Position numbers and translations under genes: made by a program. The notes beneath the pieces are model-generated. The model was not told where the DNA came from, searched no databases, and saw nothing but the letters and a program-made list of their open reading frames with translations. Shown here one piece after another: positions 10,001 to 20,130 of a DNA stretch of 64,000 bases (within the stretch, counting starts at the first letter, position 1; each line of letters opens with the position of its first letter). This stretch comes from Dreissena polymorpha (lineage: Eukaryota > Mollusca > Bivalvia > Myida > Dreissenidae). The DNA is taken from contig NC_068365.1 in assembly GCF_020536995.1 (NCBI RefSeq), forward strand, positions 33,433,067 through 33,497,066, given 5' to 3'.

Positions 10001-11699
10001 TGTCAAGGCAATGCCATGGCGCCAGTATTTTCATCTTTCAAAGAGTTATAAGCTAAATTTCTAGTCCCCATGCTTTCAATTAAACCATGCACATTGCAAC
10101 ATCGGAGAACATCCATCAGTTTCACTGATGGCCTTGCCAAAAACAAAAGGTCATAGATTCTGAAAAGAAGGAAAACAATAGTTTCAGAAAAGCTAATAAA
10201 TGACACTTCTGACTAAGAAAGAAAAATTGACATATTGCTTCATTAACGGCTAATTTACGGCAAATCTTAAAGCGAAATCAGTTTAAAGAAAAAAAGTTAA
10301 TTATATGGTTGATATGATTTTCTTACCTTTTTAAAATTCGATTTTGAGTGGGAAATTCGCAGTGGTGTAATGGTATCGCTTAAGATTTAGCTTCGATTGA
10401 CCCCGGGTTCAAAGTGGGCAAGGCAATGTTTTTATTCTTTGTTTAATAATGTTACAAAATATTCTCAATATTAGATATGTGTTAGGATATGAAACAAATG
10501 ACATTTAAAAAAGGTATAACATCCGTTAACAATTTTAACAATTCACTTTCTGTCATTGTTTCCTACATAACATTAAAAGTTATTTCGTTACTGACGTAAT
10601 GGACTTGTTTTCGCTTTTGTTACTGTATCGTGCATATTTTTACTGCGTCTCTTGAAACATGACATTCGTGTAAAGTTACTTCCTCAGGCCTAGAGTATAC
10701 GGGCAAAGACGATGTTGTTATGTATCTGCATTCAGCTAAGGAGAGACAAGAACTCATTCAACGCTTCAAAACACCCCACCCGCCATTTCAACCTATAAGT
10801 AAGTTTGGCTAGAATAAAATTATACCGTCGTGATTTGGTATCATACATACTCGGGATGCAGGATCAATGGGGTTCACAGGGGTTTAAAGATGGGCTGGAC
10901 AGAATGTAAACACACGGTTAAGAACTTTATTTTTGCAAATATCTCAAGTTTATTAAAATACATTTGCAAAAATCTACAGTGCATAAGAACAGTTTTTTCT
11001 TGCATTGTGTGCCTATATCTTTAGATTTAATAATAAATAATTGAATACGTCTGAAATTGGTGCCAAACTTTCACGTTGCGTGCAGCATAACCGTGAACAT
11101 GAATGCGTTACACATCGGATTTTTGGCCAAGAACACAGGCTTATAAAATAAAGTAATTCTGATGTATTTCACATTGCCAAAAGCGGAATAAAAACTGCCT
11201 TTTTTGCACTACATGTAGTTTAAATTCTTAAGAAAAACTGTTTAAAAAAATTATTTGAACAAAGCACCACATACCGATGTGTTTACATTCAATTGTAAAT
11301 CCCACAAAATCACGTGATCCTGCTCCCTGATACTAGCTGTATCGTGTGCGTTTGTTTACACATTATATCTTCCGTACTTTTGTTCTGATTTCGTTTTGTT
11401 TGTATTCATCATTATTTATGACTATTGTTCATTGCTAAATGCCATTGTTGCTTAAAGGTGCGGTAATCGAGAAAATTCAACACATGTGTCATGAATGTCA
11501 AGATAACCAGGTGAACGCATTGTTTCTACCGTGCACACATTACAAGTACTGCTTTAACTGTAACATGGAGCTGGGACAGGTGCCCAGACTGCGGCAATCC
11601 GATAAAGGAACGCATTCGCTCGCACATGGAATACTGTTGATTATGGGACAATGTTGGTATTCATTAATGATTGACGTGTGTATGTCCCTTCATGAATAA
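6656..11699 (+). CDS. IAP-A: BIR/UBA/RING inhibitor-of-apoptosis paralog, eroded
   Basis: A cytosolic IAP-type protein: BIR domains bind caspases or IBM peptides, the UBA binds ubiquitin, and the C-terminal RING is an E3 ligase. Proposed exons are 6656?-7008, 7450-7602, 7916-8091, 8190-8301, 10688-10798 and 11458-11699; all junctions keep phase. BIR2 is complete for zinc: CFSC, then C-x16-H-x6-C. Several features look degraded. BIR1 has only its first half (RIDSFSRYPIAEHQRHG..). The groove Trp expected before the last BIR2 Cys is replaced (FQRFSSC against CRWFPAC in IAP-B). The UBA MGF loop reads MNS. The RING shifts frame after CNMELGQ, so CPDCGNPIKERIRSHMEYC is present but out of frame. AATAAA-like signals follow the stop. 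It could be a recent pseudogene, a regulatory decoy, or intact with one sequencing error. The true 5' start is uncertain. Confidence 0.75.
7450..7602 (+). CDS. IAP-A exon b: linker and first half of BIR2
   Basis: The acceptor TTCATATAG precedes the exon and GTAATT follows it. The peptide runs LRLASKLVENDKVKHKQ.. to RIDSYKNWPLDQPEKPEQLA and KAGMFYTG, the classic BIR N-terminal half ending at the conserved intron position. Length is 153 bp and phase continues from exon a (G+AT) and into exon c. Confidence 0.8.
7916..8091 (+). CDS. IAP-A exon c: zinc-binding half of BIR2
   Basis: The peptide is IEDQCQCFSCGGVIREWRPG, then VVPWIEHFQRFSSC. Zinc ligands are C-x2-C-x16-H-x6-C. It is exactly 176 bp, the same length as the matching IAP-B exon (38359-38534). 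The usual DDPW is VVPW and the WFP before the last Cys is RFS, so peptide binding by the IBM groove is doubtful. Donor GTAAGT. Confidence 0.85.
8190..8301 (+). CDS. IAP-A exon d: first half of UBA-like domain
   Basis: Using the acceptor AAAATAG at 8189 the frame stays open: DENITAFSGDEMILQQAVEM, then NSSADDVRNTVLKPMQQ, donor GTCAG. The upstream AG at 8170 would hit an in-frame stop at once, so 8190 is the better start. It aligns with IAP-B exon 7, but the ubiquitin-contacting MGF there is MNS here, and the exon is shorter by about 16 codons. Confidence 0.65.
8520..9930. repeat. Degenerate satellite in IAP-A intron, unit about 160-190 bp
   Basis: Recurrent landmarks are CTTGATATGCAGCA-like (about 8680, 8811, 8974, 9135, 9291, 9593), GTTTCCGCGCGAAATCTCGGAC-like and TGCACATAGTTGTAAGGTCGTT-like blocks in fixed order. 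Seven to eight strongly diverged units suggest an old array. No coding potential. Confidence 0.75.
10359..10425 (+). repeat. tRNA-like segment (old SINE head or tRNA pseudogene)
   Basis: It contains AGTGGTGTAATGGTA, resembling a tRNA A box, and GGGTTCAAAG, resembling a B box, about 40 bp apart. The acceptor stem is not convincing, so a working tRNA gene is unlikely. Confidence 0.4.
10688..10798 (+). CDS. IAP-A exon e: second half of UBA and linker
   Basis: The peptide LEYTGKDDVVMYLHSAKERQ, then ELIQRFKTPHPPFQPI, lies between acceptor TCCTCAG and donor GTAAGT. It corresponds to IAP-B exon 8 and keeps phase with exons d and f. Confidence 0.75.
11458..11699 (+). CDS. IAP-A terminal exon: RING finger with frameshift
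   Basis: The acceptor CTTAAAG opens AVIEKIQHMCHECQDNQVNA, then LFLPCTHYKYCFNC, giving six RING ligands. After CNMELGQ the frame continues into GQVPRLRQSDKG and ends at 11699. One base over, the family ending CPDCGNPIKERIRSHMEYC and a stop at 11638-11640 are perfectly preserved. One base near 11578-11581 is extra relative to IAP-B. The last zinc ligands and the C-terminal tail needed for RING dimerisation and E3 activity are therefore absent in the read frame. Confidence 0.8.
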
Positions 11700-13813
11700 T
11701 AAATGTAATAAATTACATGCATAAGCGGCGAGTGTATATTTTCATATTTGGATAACATTATAACTCAATTGTGAGGCATACAACATATACTTAATTGAGA
11801 TGTATTGACTGTGTTCTCTTTAAACGATCCTTTTATTTATATAATGGACGCACGTGTGTATCGTTTTGAATCCCAAAGTTAAAATACTTAATAGCTAAAA
11901 TACATAATAACATAATTTTTACTTTAAGATCATCAATTTAGAAACATCATTATTTCAAAACAAATGTCATGTTATTATACTAAAATTGGCTTTGTATGCT
12001 CTGTTTAGCTATATAATTGTTGTAATTTACTTTAATCAAATATACGAGCGTATACAACACTGGTGCGTTCAATGTTTTCTGTTTTATTGCACGTATATTA
12101 TGGAGAAAAATTGCATCATAGTATATTCGATGACAACATTTTCATGTCTTATCTAATACAAAACGATGCACTTTCTTATAGTACATGTGCAAAGAATTTA
12201 TAATGAACGCATTTGTCAACTGATTTATACATATCAATTTAACAGCAAAGTTGTTGTTTTTTTCGGAAGACCTTTCTTAAGTGTTTTATTGAAAAATTCA
12301 TTCGCATTTAAAATTTAACCAGTGTTGAACAGTCCGTAAAACCACGCATACTTTTAATGAACGACCACGGCGTGCACTGAATGCTGAACAATACTTTTCA
12401 AGCATATCAAGTTTGGTATTATTATATGATACTGTAAACAGTAAAGTTATCATACATCGTGATCTTGTTAAATGAAGCCCTAGTAAGCAGGACCGTAAAA
12501 CAAAAACAAGCTTATCTAAAAGTTAGACGCTCTTCCAAGCATAACAGAACCATTCGTTTCTTTATTATATTCCTTTATAGTGTTCTTTATTCCATATAAA
12601 GCAAGTGAACCCTTACACACAAAACATGAATTCATCGAGCAAATATGAATTACACATGTTATCGATGCGTGTGTTATTGTTTTAACAAGACACAGATCAA
12701 AGTATGACATAAACAGAATTTACAAAATTGCGTTAAGTCAACTTAAGCCGTAAACAGTTTACAAAAATTAATTTTATATGATTGCATGTACACGCATAAT
12801 TTATTAAAATGCTATAGACGAACGCACAAAACTGCGACCAAAATACGTTGCGTAAAAACGTCGAATTGTACATTATTTTGACGCCGTTTGAATAATATTA
12901 AAAGTGGAAAATCCGACACACTTTTCTAGGAAAACTACTTTATATTTAGGAATAGCAAACACCAATACACCGTGTTGTCCTAACTTTATTGTCATTACGA
13001 ACCGGTGCGAAAAAAGGTAGTTACTCATAGGCATTAGTAAATTTATTATTCTCTATTCTAAAATGCGATGAAATCCTCCTTGAACAAAACCAACATAAAC
13101 ATTATCTTCATCACAATCAGTACATTCATCAGCACACGCCCATACACGCCACGGCCCGAACAACCCGCCCGCCCCCGCCGATGCCCAAAGCGCACACAGA
13201 ACGCCCCCAATGCATGTCCACCATGCCAATTTGCTAAAGTGCACAACATGAATCATCAGTTGTGCTTAAAGCAGTGCGCTATTTACAAGATTTACCCATT
13301 ACCACCAATCAAGAGAAATACACATGACTTCAAGTACACCCAAAACAATCATCGGTAGTAATGTACGATTCAGGTTTAACCATTTTTCTTTTTCGTATTT
13401 TTTTTTCTTTTAATGGCAGGGGAACGTATGGGGACCGATATTTCTCAAGACCGGTGTCTAGATGCCTGCATCACTTCCTGAAACCTCTACTTTTAGAGAA
13501 ATATTCAAATAATCACCTATAACTATATCGTTGACATTAAGTATTCTTTATAAAACAATGTAAAAACACATGGTCACATTCACAAACCCATACACCCGAA
13601 TAGGGTAGTTAAATCAGATGCATTCGAACATTATATGTGTATACATTAGACGAAAAAATTTGCAATCGCTGCATTAACCTGACATCTACATCTAACCAAC
13701 ACCAACACGAAAAGATAAGCATATCCGTCTAATGATAGAAACAAGAATATCAGTGAAACTGATGGATGCTCCCCGATGGTGCGCTTTGTCAATCTATGTG
13801 TAAATTACCACCT
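11700..13813. other. AT-rich intergenic DNA with one GC-rich island
   Basis: AATAATAAATGTAATAAA right after IAP-A may serve in 3' end formation. A short C-rich patch at about 13125-13225 stands out from the AT background but carries no recognisable protein on either strand. Nothing else supported. Confidence 0.5.
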
Positions 13814-14128
13814 AAAAAATCTATTATTAGCCTCGGTGACCTTGACCTTGACCCCAGTGAACTCAAACTTCATCAAAAGGTAGAGGTCCATGCAAGGTAC
13901 CTACATGGCAAATATGAAAGAGATCGGTAAAGAATTGAAGGTGCTGTGAGAAACTGTAACAAGTGTGACGGAAAAATCTATTATTTGCCTCGGTGACCTT
14001 GCCCTTGACCCCAGTGAACTCAAACCTCATCAAAAGATAGAGGTCAATGCAAGGTACCTAAATGCCAAATATGAAAGAGATCGGGTAAAGTATTGAAGGT
14101 GCTTATGAGAAACTGTTAACAAAAGTGT
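13814..14128. repeat. Two tandem units of about 157 bp of a GACCTTGACC-type repeat
   Basis: AAAAATCTATTATTAGCCTC at about 13815 recurs as AAAAATCTATTATTTGCCTC at about 13972. Both are followed by CGGTGACCTTG..CTTGACCCCAG and AGAGATCGG blocks and end with GAGAAACTGT. High similarity suggests a recent duplication. It abuts the purine tract. Confidence 0.8.
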
Positions 14129-14565
14129 GGAAGAAAGTGGAAGGAAGGAGGGAGGGAGGGAGGGGGGGAAGGAGGTGGTGGGTGGGAGTGAGTGATGTGC
14201 GAAGAACTTCATGTAATTCCCCGTTTCCTTCCTTACTTCCTCCGTCCTTCCTTCCTTCCTTCCTCCCTTCCTCCTTGCCTTTTCCTTCCTTCCTTCCTTC
14301 AGGTCCTTCCTTCCTTCCTTCCTTCTTCCACCTTCCCTCCTTCCTTCCTCCTTCCTGCCTTCCTCTCCTCCTTCCTTCCGGCCTTCCTTCCTGCCTTCTT
14401 CCTGTCCGGAAGGAAGGAAGGAAGGAGGAAGGACGGAAGGAAGGAAGGAAGGAAGGAAGGAAGGAAGGAAGGAAGGAAGGAAGGAAGGAAGGAAGAAGGA
14501 AGGAAGGAAGAAGAAGGAAGGAAGGAAGGAAGGAGGAAGGAAGGAAGGAAGGAAGGAAGGAACTA
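14129..14565. repeat. Polypyrimidine-then-polypurine GGAA/TTCC microsatellite forming a large inverted repeat
   Basis: A short GGAAGG tract (14129-14180) is followed by an almost pure C/T stretch (about 14218-14405, CCTT units) and immediately by an almost pure G/A stretch (14406-14563, GGAA units). The two arms are complementary, so the DNA could form a hairpin, cruciform or triplex. All long ORFs here on both strands are repeat artefacts (Pro-Ser-Phe-Leu or Lys-Glu-Gly-Arg rich). Confidence 0.95.
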
Positions 14566-16323
14566 CAAACTGGCAACTATATGCTTTACCAAAAATGTTT
14601 CGGGGAGAATAAAAATAAGAATAACTTGTTACCTCTAACTTTCAGTACATAACAAAACAAAATGATAAATCTTTTATCAGTTTCGACTTTTTAAACATAC
14701 TTATTTTTAAATACAAAAACGACAAAAATTATCTCCATTACGCGAGAGTCTCAAGTATGACAAACATAAATTAGTATTAAAATCGATTTAAAGCACAATA
14801 TAAAGTATAGGATGGAACGAAATGATCAAGAACGCTTAGCTGCTTCAGACTTAAGTGAACATTCATCCATTGATCAACACAGTAAAAGACTCGTTTCTTG
14901 TAAGGATCTAATCTCAAATAAACTAAAACAACTCGAATGAAAAAAAAAACTATATTTAACAGCTCTCCACTATCTAATTATACTTTTGAACTGTTCCTTA
15001 AGGCCACTCCGAATTGATATGTTGGTCTACGGATTTTTTTTTAAGTTGAAGAGGCGAGCGAAAAAAAAATTGTTTTTTGAAAACAGGAAAATTTCTGAGC
15101 GAGCGAAGAGCGAAGAATAAAAAAAACATTTGGATCGAAAAAAAATTGCATTATCAAGAGATACAGGTTTAAACAGCTATATTTTACATATAAATCAATT
15201 CTTATATAAAGAATATATATCGACCTCATATATATAGGAGTAAGTTGCATATGACCTTTGACCACAAAAAATACGTGTAACCATATCATTGAAGTGAGGG
15301 ACACATGTCTACCTACTGCTGCTTATATTTGTTTGAAGTTTTAAACAGTGAAAGCTGTGAAAAGGTATATCATGTTGCAGCTTTGAAAAGGTATAACATG
15401 TTGCAATAGCACTTGAAGAGGGACAATCATCAAAATGATAATGACAGACAGTCGGACAAAGGCCATGCATATAATCCATTGTCGCTACCGTAGTTTAAAA
15501 GGGGCATATCGATTGCTAGTACGGTATTGTATTTTTCTGAAATAAATTTTTACATTACAAAGAACTTATTTGATGTTTCTGAAATACACGGACCTAGCTG
15601 TTAAACATGTTCCGTCAACCATGTATTTAAAAAATTATAAAACATTGTCCCTGTGAAACTTTTAGAACCAGCATTTAATGATTTTATGTTAATTTGTTTG
15701 TTCACTTAAAATTGTGTTATAGGAAAAAATTGCCCACATATAGGGAAATACCGTCCATATGTCCATTTAATGAAGAAAAAGTATTTTAAAAAATCTTTTA
15801 AAGTATTTTAAAAAAACGTCATTTTTCCCGATGTTGTTTGAAATTGAACATGCTTCAACGGTATCTGCTGATAGTTGCATGTTCGAACGTAAACAAACAC
15901 ATTCAAATAAGTTACAGAAGGTAGAAGATGTGTTTATATTTTAAAGGGTTTGCTGCAGCAACTTTACATCGCAATTTGTTAAAACGATCACGACAGCGAA
16001 AATGTACTGGTCGTCCTGATCGAATTATTTAGCGTCTACAGTTATCGATTAAAAGTGTAACGAAACACTATATTTGGCATTCGTATTCAGCGTCAAAATC
16101 GTTTCTGCTAGATCGCGTTTTTTTCTTCACAAATTAAAAAAACAATATGCGCTACGGTTACAGAAGGACACAAAAATGAATGCGAGCGGTAAAAAAAAAA
16201 AAATCATTTTGACAAAAATAGGTGCGGCAAATCTGACGACCAACAGATCAATTTCGAGTGGCCTAATTTAAAATATAAAGTTGGAAACATTAAAAAAAAT
16301 TAAGATGTGCGTTTTAAATCGGT
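14566..16323. other. AT-rich DNA, nothing recognised
   Basis: No domain-bearing ORF. Short poly-A runs and a GCGAGCGAAGAGCGAAG patch near 15095 are the only features that stand out. Confidence 0.5.
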
Positions 16324-17165
16324 CAACTGACCACACAAGCCAACTAGAGTATCCACATTAGGCACACTGGCCTTCATCAAAACGGTCAACTAACCACATA
16401 TGCCAACTGTTGGACTATTCCACATCAGGCACACTGGCCTTCATCAAAACAACAACTGACCACACATGCCGACTGTTGGGCCTATCCACATCAGTCACAC
16501 TGACCATCAAATCGGTTAACTGACCACACATGCCAACTGTTGGGCTATTCCATATCAGGCACGCTAGCCTTCATTAAAACAACAACTAACCACACATGCC
16601 AACTGCTGGGCTATTCCACATCAGGCAAACTGGCCTTCATCAAAACAACAACTGACCACACAAGCCAACTCTTGGTCTATTCCATATCAGGCACACTGGC
16701 CTTTATCAAAACAACAACTGACCACACATGCCGACTGTTGGGCCTATCCGTATCAGGCACACTGGCCTTCATCAAAACGGTCAACTGACCACATAAGCCA
16801 ACTGTTGGGCTATTCCATATCAGGCACACTGGCCTTCATCAAAACAACAACTGACCACACGAGCCAACTGTTGGGCTATTCCATATCAGGCACACTGGTC
16901 TTCATCAAAACAACAATTGATCACTTATACCAACTATTTGGCCTATCCACATTAGGCACACTGGCCTTTGTCAAAACGGTCAACTGACCACACAAGCCAA
17001 CTGTTGGGCTATTCCACATAAGGCACACTGGCCTTCATCAAAACGGTCAAAAGACCATACAAGCCAACTGTTTGGCTTTTCCACATCAGGCAAAATGGTC
17101 AACTGACCACACAAGCGAACTATTGGGCTTTTCCTCATAACTGTCTTTCACAGAAAGCTCAGCTG
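16324..17165. repeat. Minisatellite, 63-66 bp unit, about 13 copies
   Basis: CAACTGACCACACATGCCAA..GGCACACTGGCCTTCATCAA recurs with starts at 16324, 16387, 16453, 16517, 16583, 16649 and onward. Because the common unit is 66 bp, the plus frame yields periodic 22-residue peptides (GYSISGTLAFIKTTTDHT..), but these are interrupted and there is no gene context. Homogeneous units point to recent expansion; the right end decays near 17165. Confidence 0.9.
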
Positions 17166-18630
17166 ACCACTCAAAGTTAACAAAAGAGTGTAAAATAGAG
17201 ATTTAAGTATACAAATTATAATCATAATGTAAATAACTATTATAATAAAATTAATGCTCATCACAATACTACTAATCTTGCAATTATAACAAAACTTTGA
17301 AACCTTACTTTTAAGGTCACTATACTATTCGAACTGTACAGAAACTTTATTTGAAAGTTCTACACTAGCTCAAAAACATTCGGACTACCCATTTACTGGA
17401 AAATCAAGCTTACAACATTGTAAATTCAATATCGACGTGCGTTTAAAGAAAATTTCAGTCAACTGACCATATAATAAATCTGACTGCCTTCATGATTTCT
17501 TTCTACCATATCTTATGTCCGTCAAATACACGCCTCGAATGGCAAATCAGTAGATTTGCAACTCATATAAAGCCAAACCCGTGCTTTTTCGCGCTAAACC
17601 TTCAGCAAACAACCCGTGGATTTTTCGCGGCAAATATATACCGTACCTTCTCCTCTTAATATTAACCTGAACAATACGAATACGATGCCGAATTTATCAA
17701 ACCAAGAATAATTTCATTTATCTAGACAAACGTGCGCCGTTTATCTGGTTTTCATTCAAAACTTAAACAAATAATACTGATTAAAGTTTGTTTTATTTTC
17801 AAATGTTTGTGCTTTACTGGAAACGTTTGTTTCATAATCGCGCATCCTTTCATTGACCTACATTCAGGTAGTTCCCTCATTCGATGTTCCGACCATAGAA
17901 ATGTTACCTCCACCCGCTTGAATTACTTTGATTATTTTTTTTCATTAAGCTTTTTTATTTTGAGTAAGAAAACTAGTGGCTACACTCTTTCGTTGAAAAG
18001 ATAACGTTTGGCTATTTAGTCATACTGTTTTACAACATTTCAAATGTCTGACATGCCAACTTCGAAAATAACGTTTTAAAAGTATTAAACGAATACAATT
18101 GTCGAAACTAAGTTGTTCCATTCATCCCTTATCCATTTTGTAGATGAATTTATAGTGAAATTAATAACAACGACAACTGAAAGCTATATTTCTATAACGT
18201 TAGGAAATATAATCTGGTGATCTGTGTCAAACCGACGTCGCGATTATTTTTCTTTTCTTTCTTTCCTTCGACACTGGGTAAAGGATGTAAGTTTTAAAAT
18301 ACACATAATGTTGATGTTATATAAACAGCGTTTATACTAAAATCTGGGCAATTATACCCCAAGTTAATCATAAGGAATACCCCACCTTATAGTCTCATTA
18401 TTTTAACAAACTATTGAGTATCTTTAGGCTAACCCGCTTCATTAACTTTACATTATTAAACGGGATTCGAGTTTCGTCGTGCGAAACTTCGGTTAAGAGA
18501 GATTACGTTCTCATATTTCAGTTCCAAAGATTTCCCCAAAACTGGTTTTAAGTAGTTTAACATGTTAAATGTATAAGGATGTTAACCGAATTGTGTGCCA
18601 ATAGGAACTGACTGCCCGTTGAACGCCGTC
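17166..18630. other. AT-rich intergenic DNA
   Basis: Only short ORFs without family resemblance (for example 17732-18004). No repeats or RNA genes recognised. Confidence 0.5.
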
Positions 18631-18769
18631 GTCAGTCGCCTGCACTGCAATTTACTCCATTACAGAATAATATTCCTCTCATTGGCATAAATCGATTAAA
18701 CTTGTTATGTTTTAGCGGGTTGTTTGTCTTATTCGTTAAATAAGTGCTACTTTCGCAGGTAAGAGTTAT

Positions 18770-20000
18770 ATATCTACGGTGGTGATGCTTTTCACAGTGG
18801 TGATTCGAGGTGATACTGAAGTAGTGGATATGTTCTTTATGCATGGGTGATGTTGCTGATTTGATTGGTAGTGGTTCTGGCGTATGTCATGCTTCTGTTA
18901 ATGTCGGTGGTATTGATTAGTGCTGCAACAATACGCCAAAAACAGTATTGCAATATATTGTCAGTTCAAAAACCCGTATTGCAATATATCGCAATATATT
19001 GCTAACTTGTACCAAAATTATAACTTGCCAATTACCCGATAATCCCATAAATTCCAATTTTAAAGCAAATTCTGGTAAATATTTACTATAATTGTGCTCA
19101 AGAATAATAAGAAACACAAACATTCGCAAATTTTCTTAAGTATCAAATACATTTTTGAAATTGTTACTTTTTAAAGATGTGATGAAATAACGTCCAACCG
19201 GGGCGTTTTTCCCACTGAACACGCGTAATTCAGCTGATGTGATGTTCCCGTTTTTATACGACACAAAATACACCCATACTTTCCATGCGACGTTCTACAT
19301 GTCTGTATAATTTTCGCGCGCTTTTTATTGAGACAAAGGATAAAGCACTTTTTATTTGACGCTATAATTTTTTATTGTCGCGTTAGCATTCAAATTTGGA
19401 AGCGTGTTTCCGAAATTCGGATTACAAATAATGCTCAAATCAGAATCGAACGAAACATTTACAGCTGTGCGCAATTAATTCAACGATAATCTGTTCAAAA
19501 GCATCGAATGAACGCTCCCATGGGTGTAACAACGCTTCTCCGTATAATACACTTTTTAGAATGCTATTTTTACGTAAAAAATAATTTACACTGCTTTGTT
19601 TTGTTTACCTTTTTATCATTATTTCGGATGGCTTTTCTGGACGAAATGTGAGTGAATTTTTGTAAAATTTTCGTACCGGTATGATGAAAATCATATCGCA
19701 ATACAATATGCGGATTGCGTATTGCGATATATACCGATATACCGGTATATTGTTGCAGCCCTAGTATTGATGCTGATGTCGGTTGGGATGATGCGTGATA
19801 AGATTGATTTCGTTGGTGGTACCAGAGGGTGATACTGCTTCAAATGCCAATCGTGGTGGAGCAGGTGTCAGTGGTATCTATATTGATGTTGATGGTTTGT
19901 TATGCTTATTTAAGTGGGGGTGATGCTGATGTTCGATTTGTATGTTCTGTTCAGGCCGGTTGTGCTGATGCTGATACCGGTGTTGTTTGTGCTGATATAA
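18770..20000. repeat. Degenerate GATGNTGNTGGT-rich low-complexity DNA, split by a hAT element
   Basis: Trinucleotide-biased G/T-rich sequence (GGTGATGCTGATGTCGG-like) occurs at about 18770-18917 and resumes at 19764-20000, directly on both sides of the hAT insertion, so one array was interrupted. ORFs in it are artefacts. Confidence 0.65.
18918..19763. mobile_element. Non-autonomous hAT transposon, 846 bp, 8-bp target duplication
   Basis: The left end TAGTGCTGCAACAATACGCC and the reverse complement of the right end (TAGGGCTGCAACAATATACC) match well and are typical hAT termini. The 8 bases GTATTGAT occur at both 18910-18917 and 19764-19771, the diagnostic hAT duplication length. Subterminal TATTGCAATATAT-like palindromes repeat just inside both ends. 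No transposase coding. The exact duplication and well-kept ends suggest a fairly young insertion. Confidence 0.92.
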
Positions 20001-20014
20001 AGAGAGTATTACGA

Positions 20015-20130
20015 GAGTTTGGATAAAGATTAAGTTGATCATGCGAGGCTTAGAAACATGGTAGCGCGAGGCTCGACCAGAGCTACTATGGCTCGAGCCG
20101 AGCATGATAAACTTTATCTTTTCCAAAATT
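20015..20130. mobile_element. Small foldback element, about 116 bp
   Basis: GAGTTTGGATAAAGATTAAG..ATCATGC on the left pairs with GCATGATAAACTTTATC..CCAAAATTC on the right. A second nested hairpin (CATGGTAGC / GCTACTATG) and GGCTCGAGCC-like palindromes sit in the middle. The centre resembles that of the 3431-3573 foldback in using GGCTCG/GAGGCT motifs. Confidence 0.65.

Noticed and set aside
13053-13358. Overlapping ORFs in the C-rich patch, including a Trp/Cys-rich minus peptide
   Set aside because: Three overlapping frames, no domain, no splice context; likely composition-driven.
14103-14652. Long ORFs on both strands across the TTCC/GGAA tract
   Set aside because: Simple-repeat translation (Pro/Ser/Phe/Leu or Lys/Glu/Gly/Arg) without any gene context.
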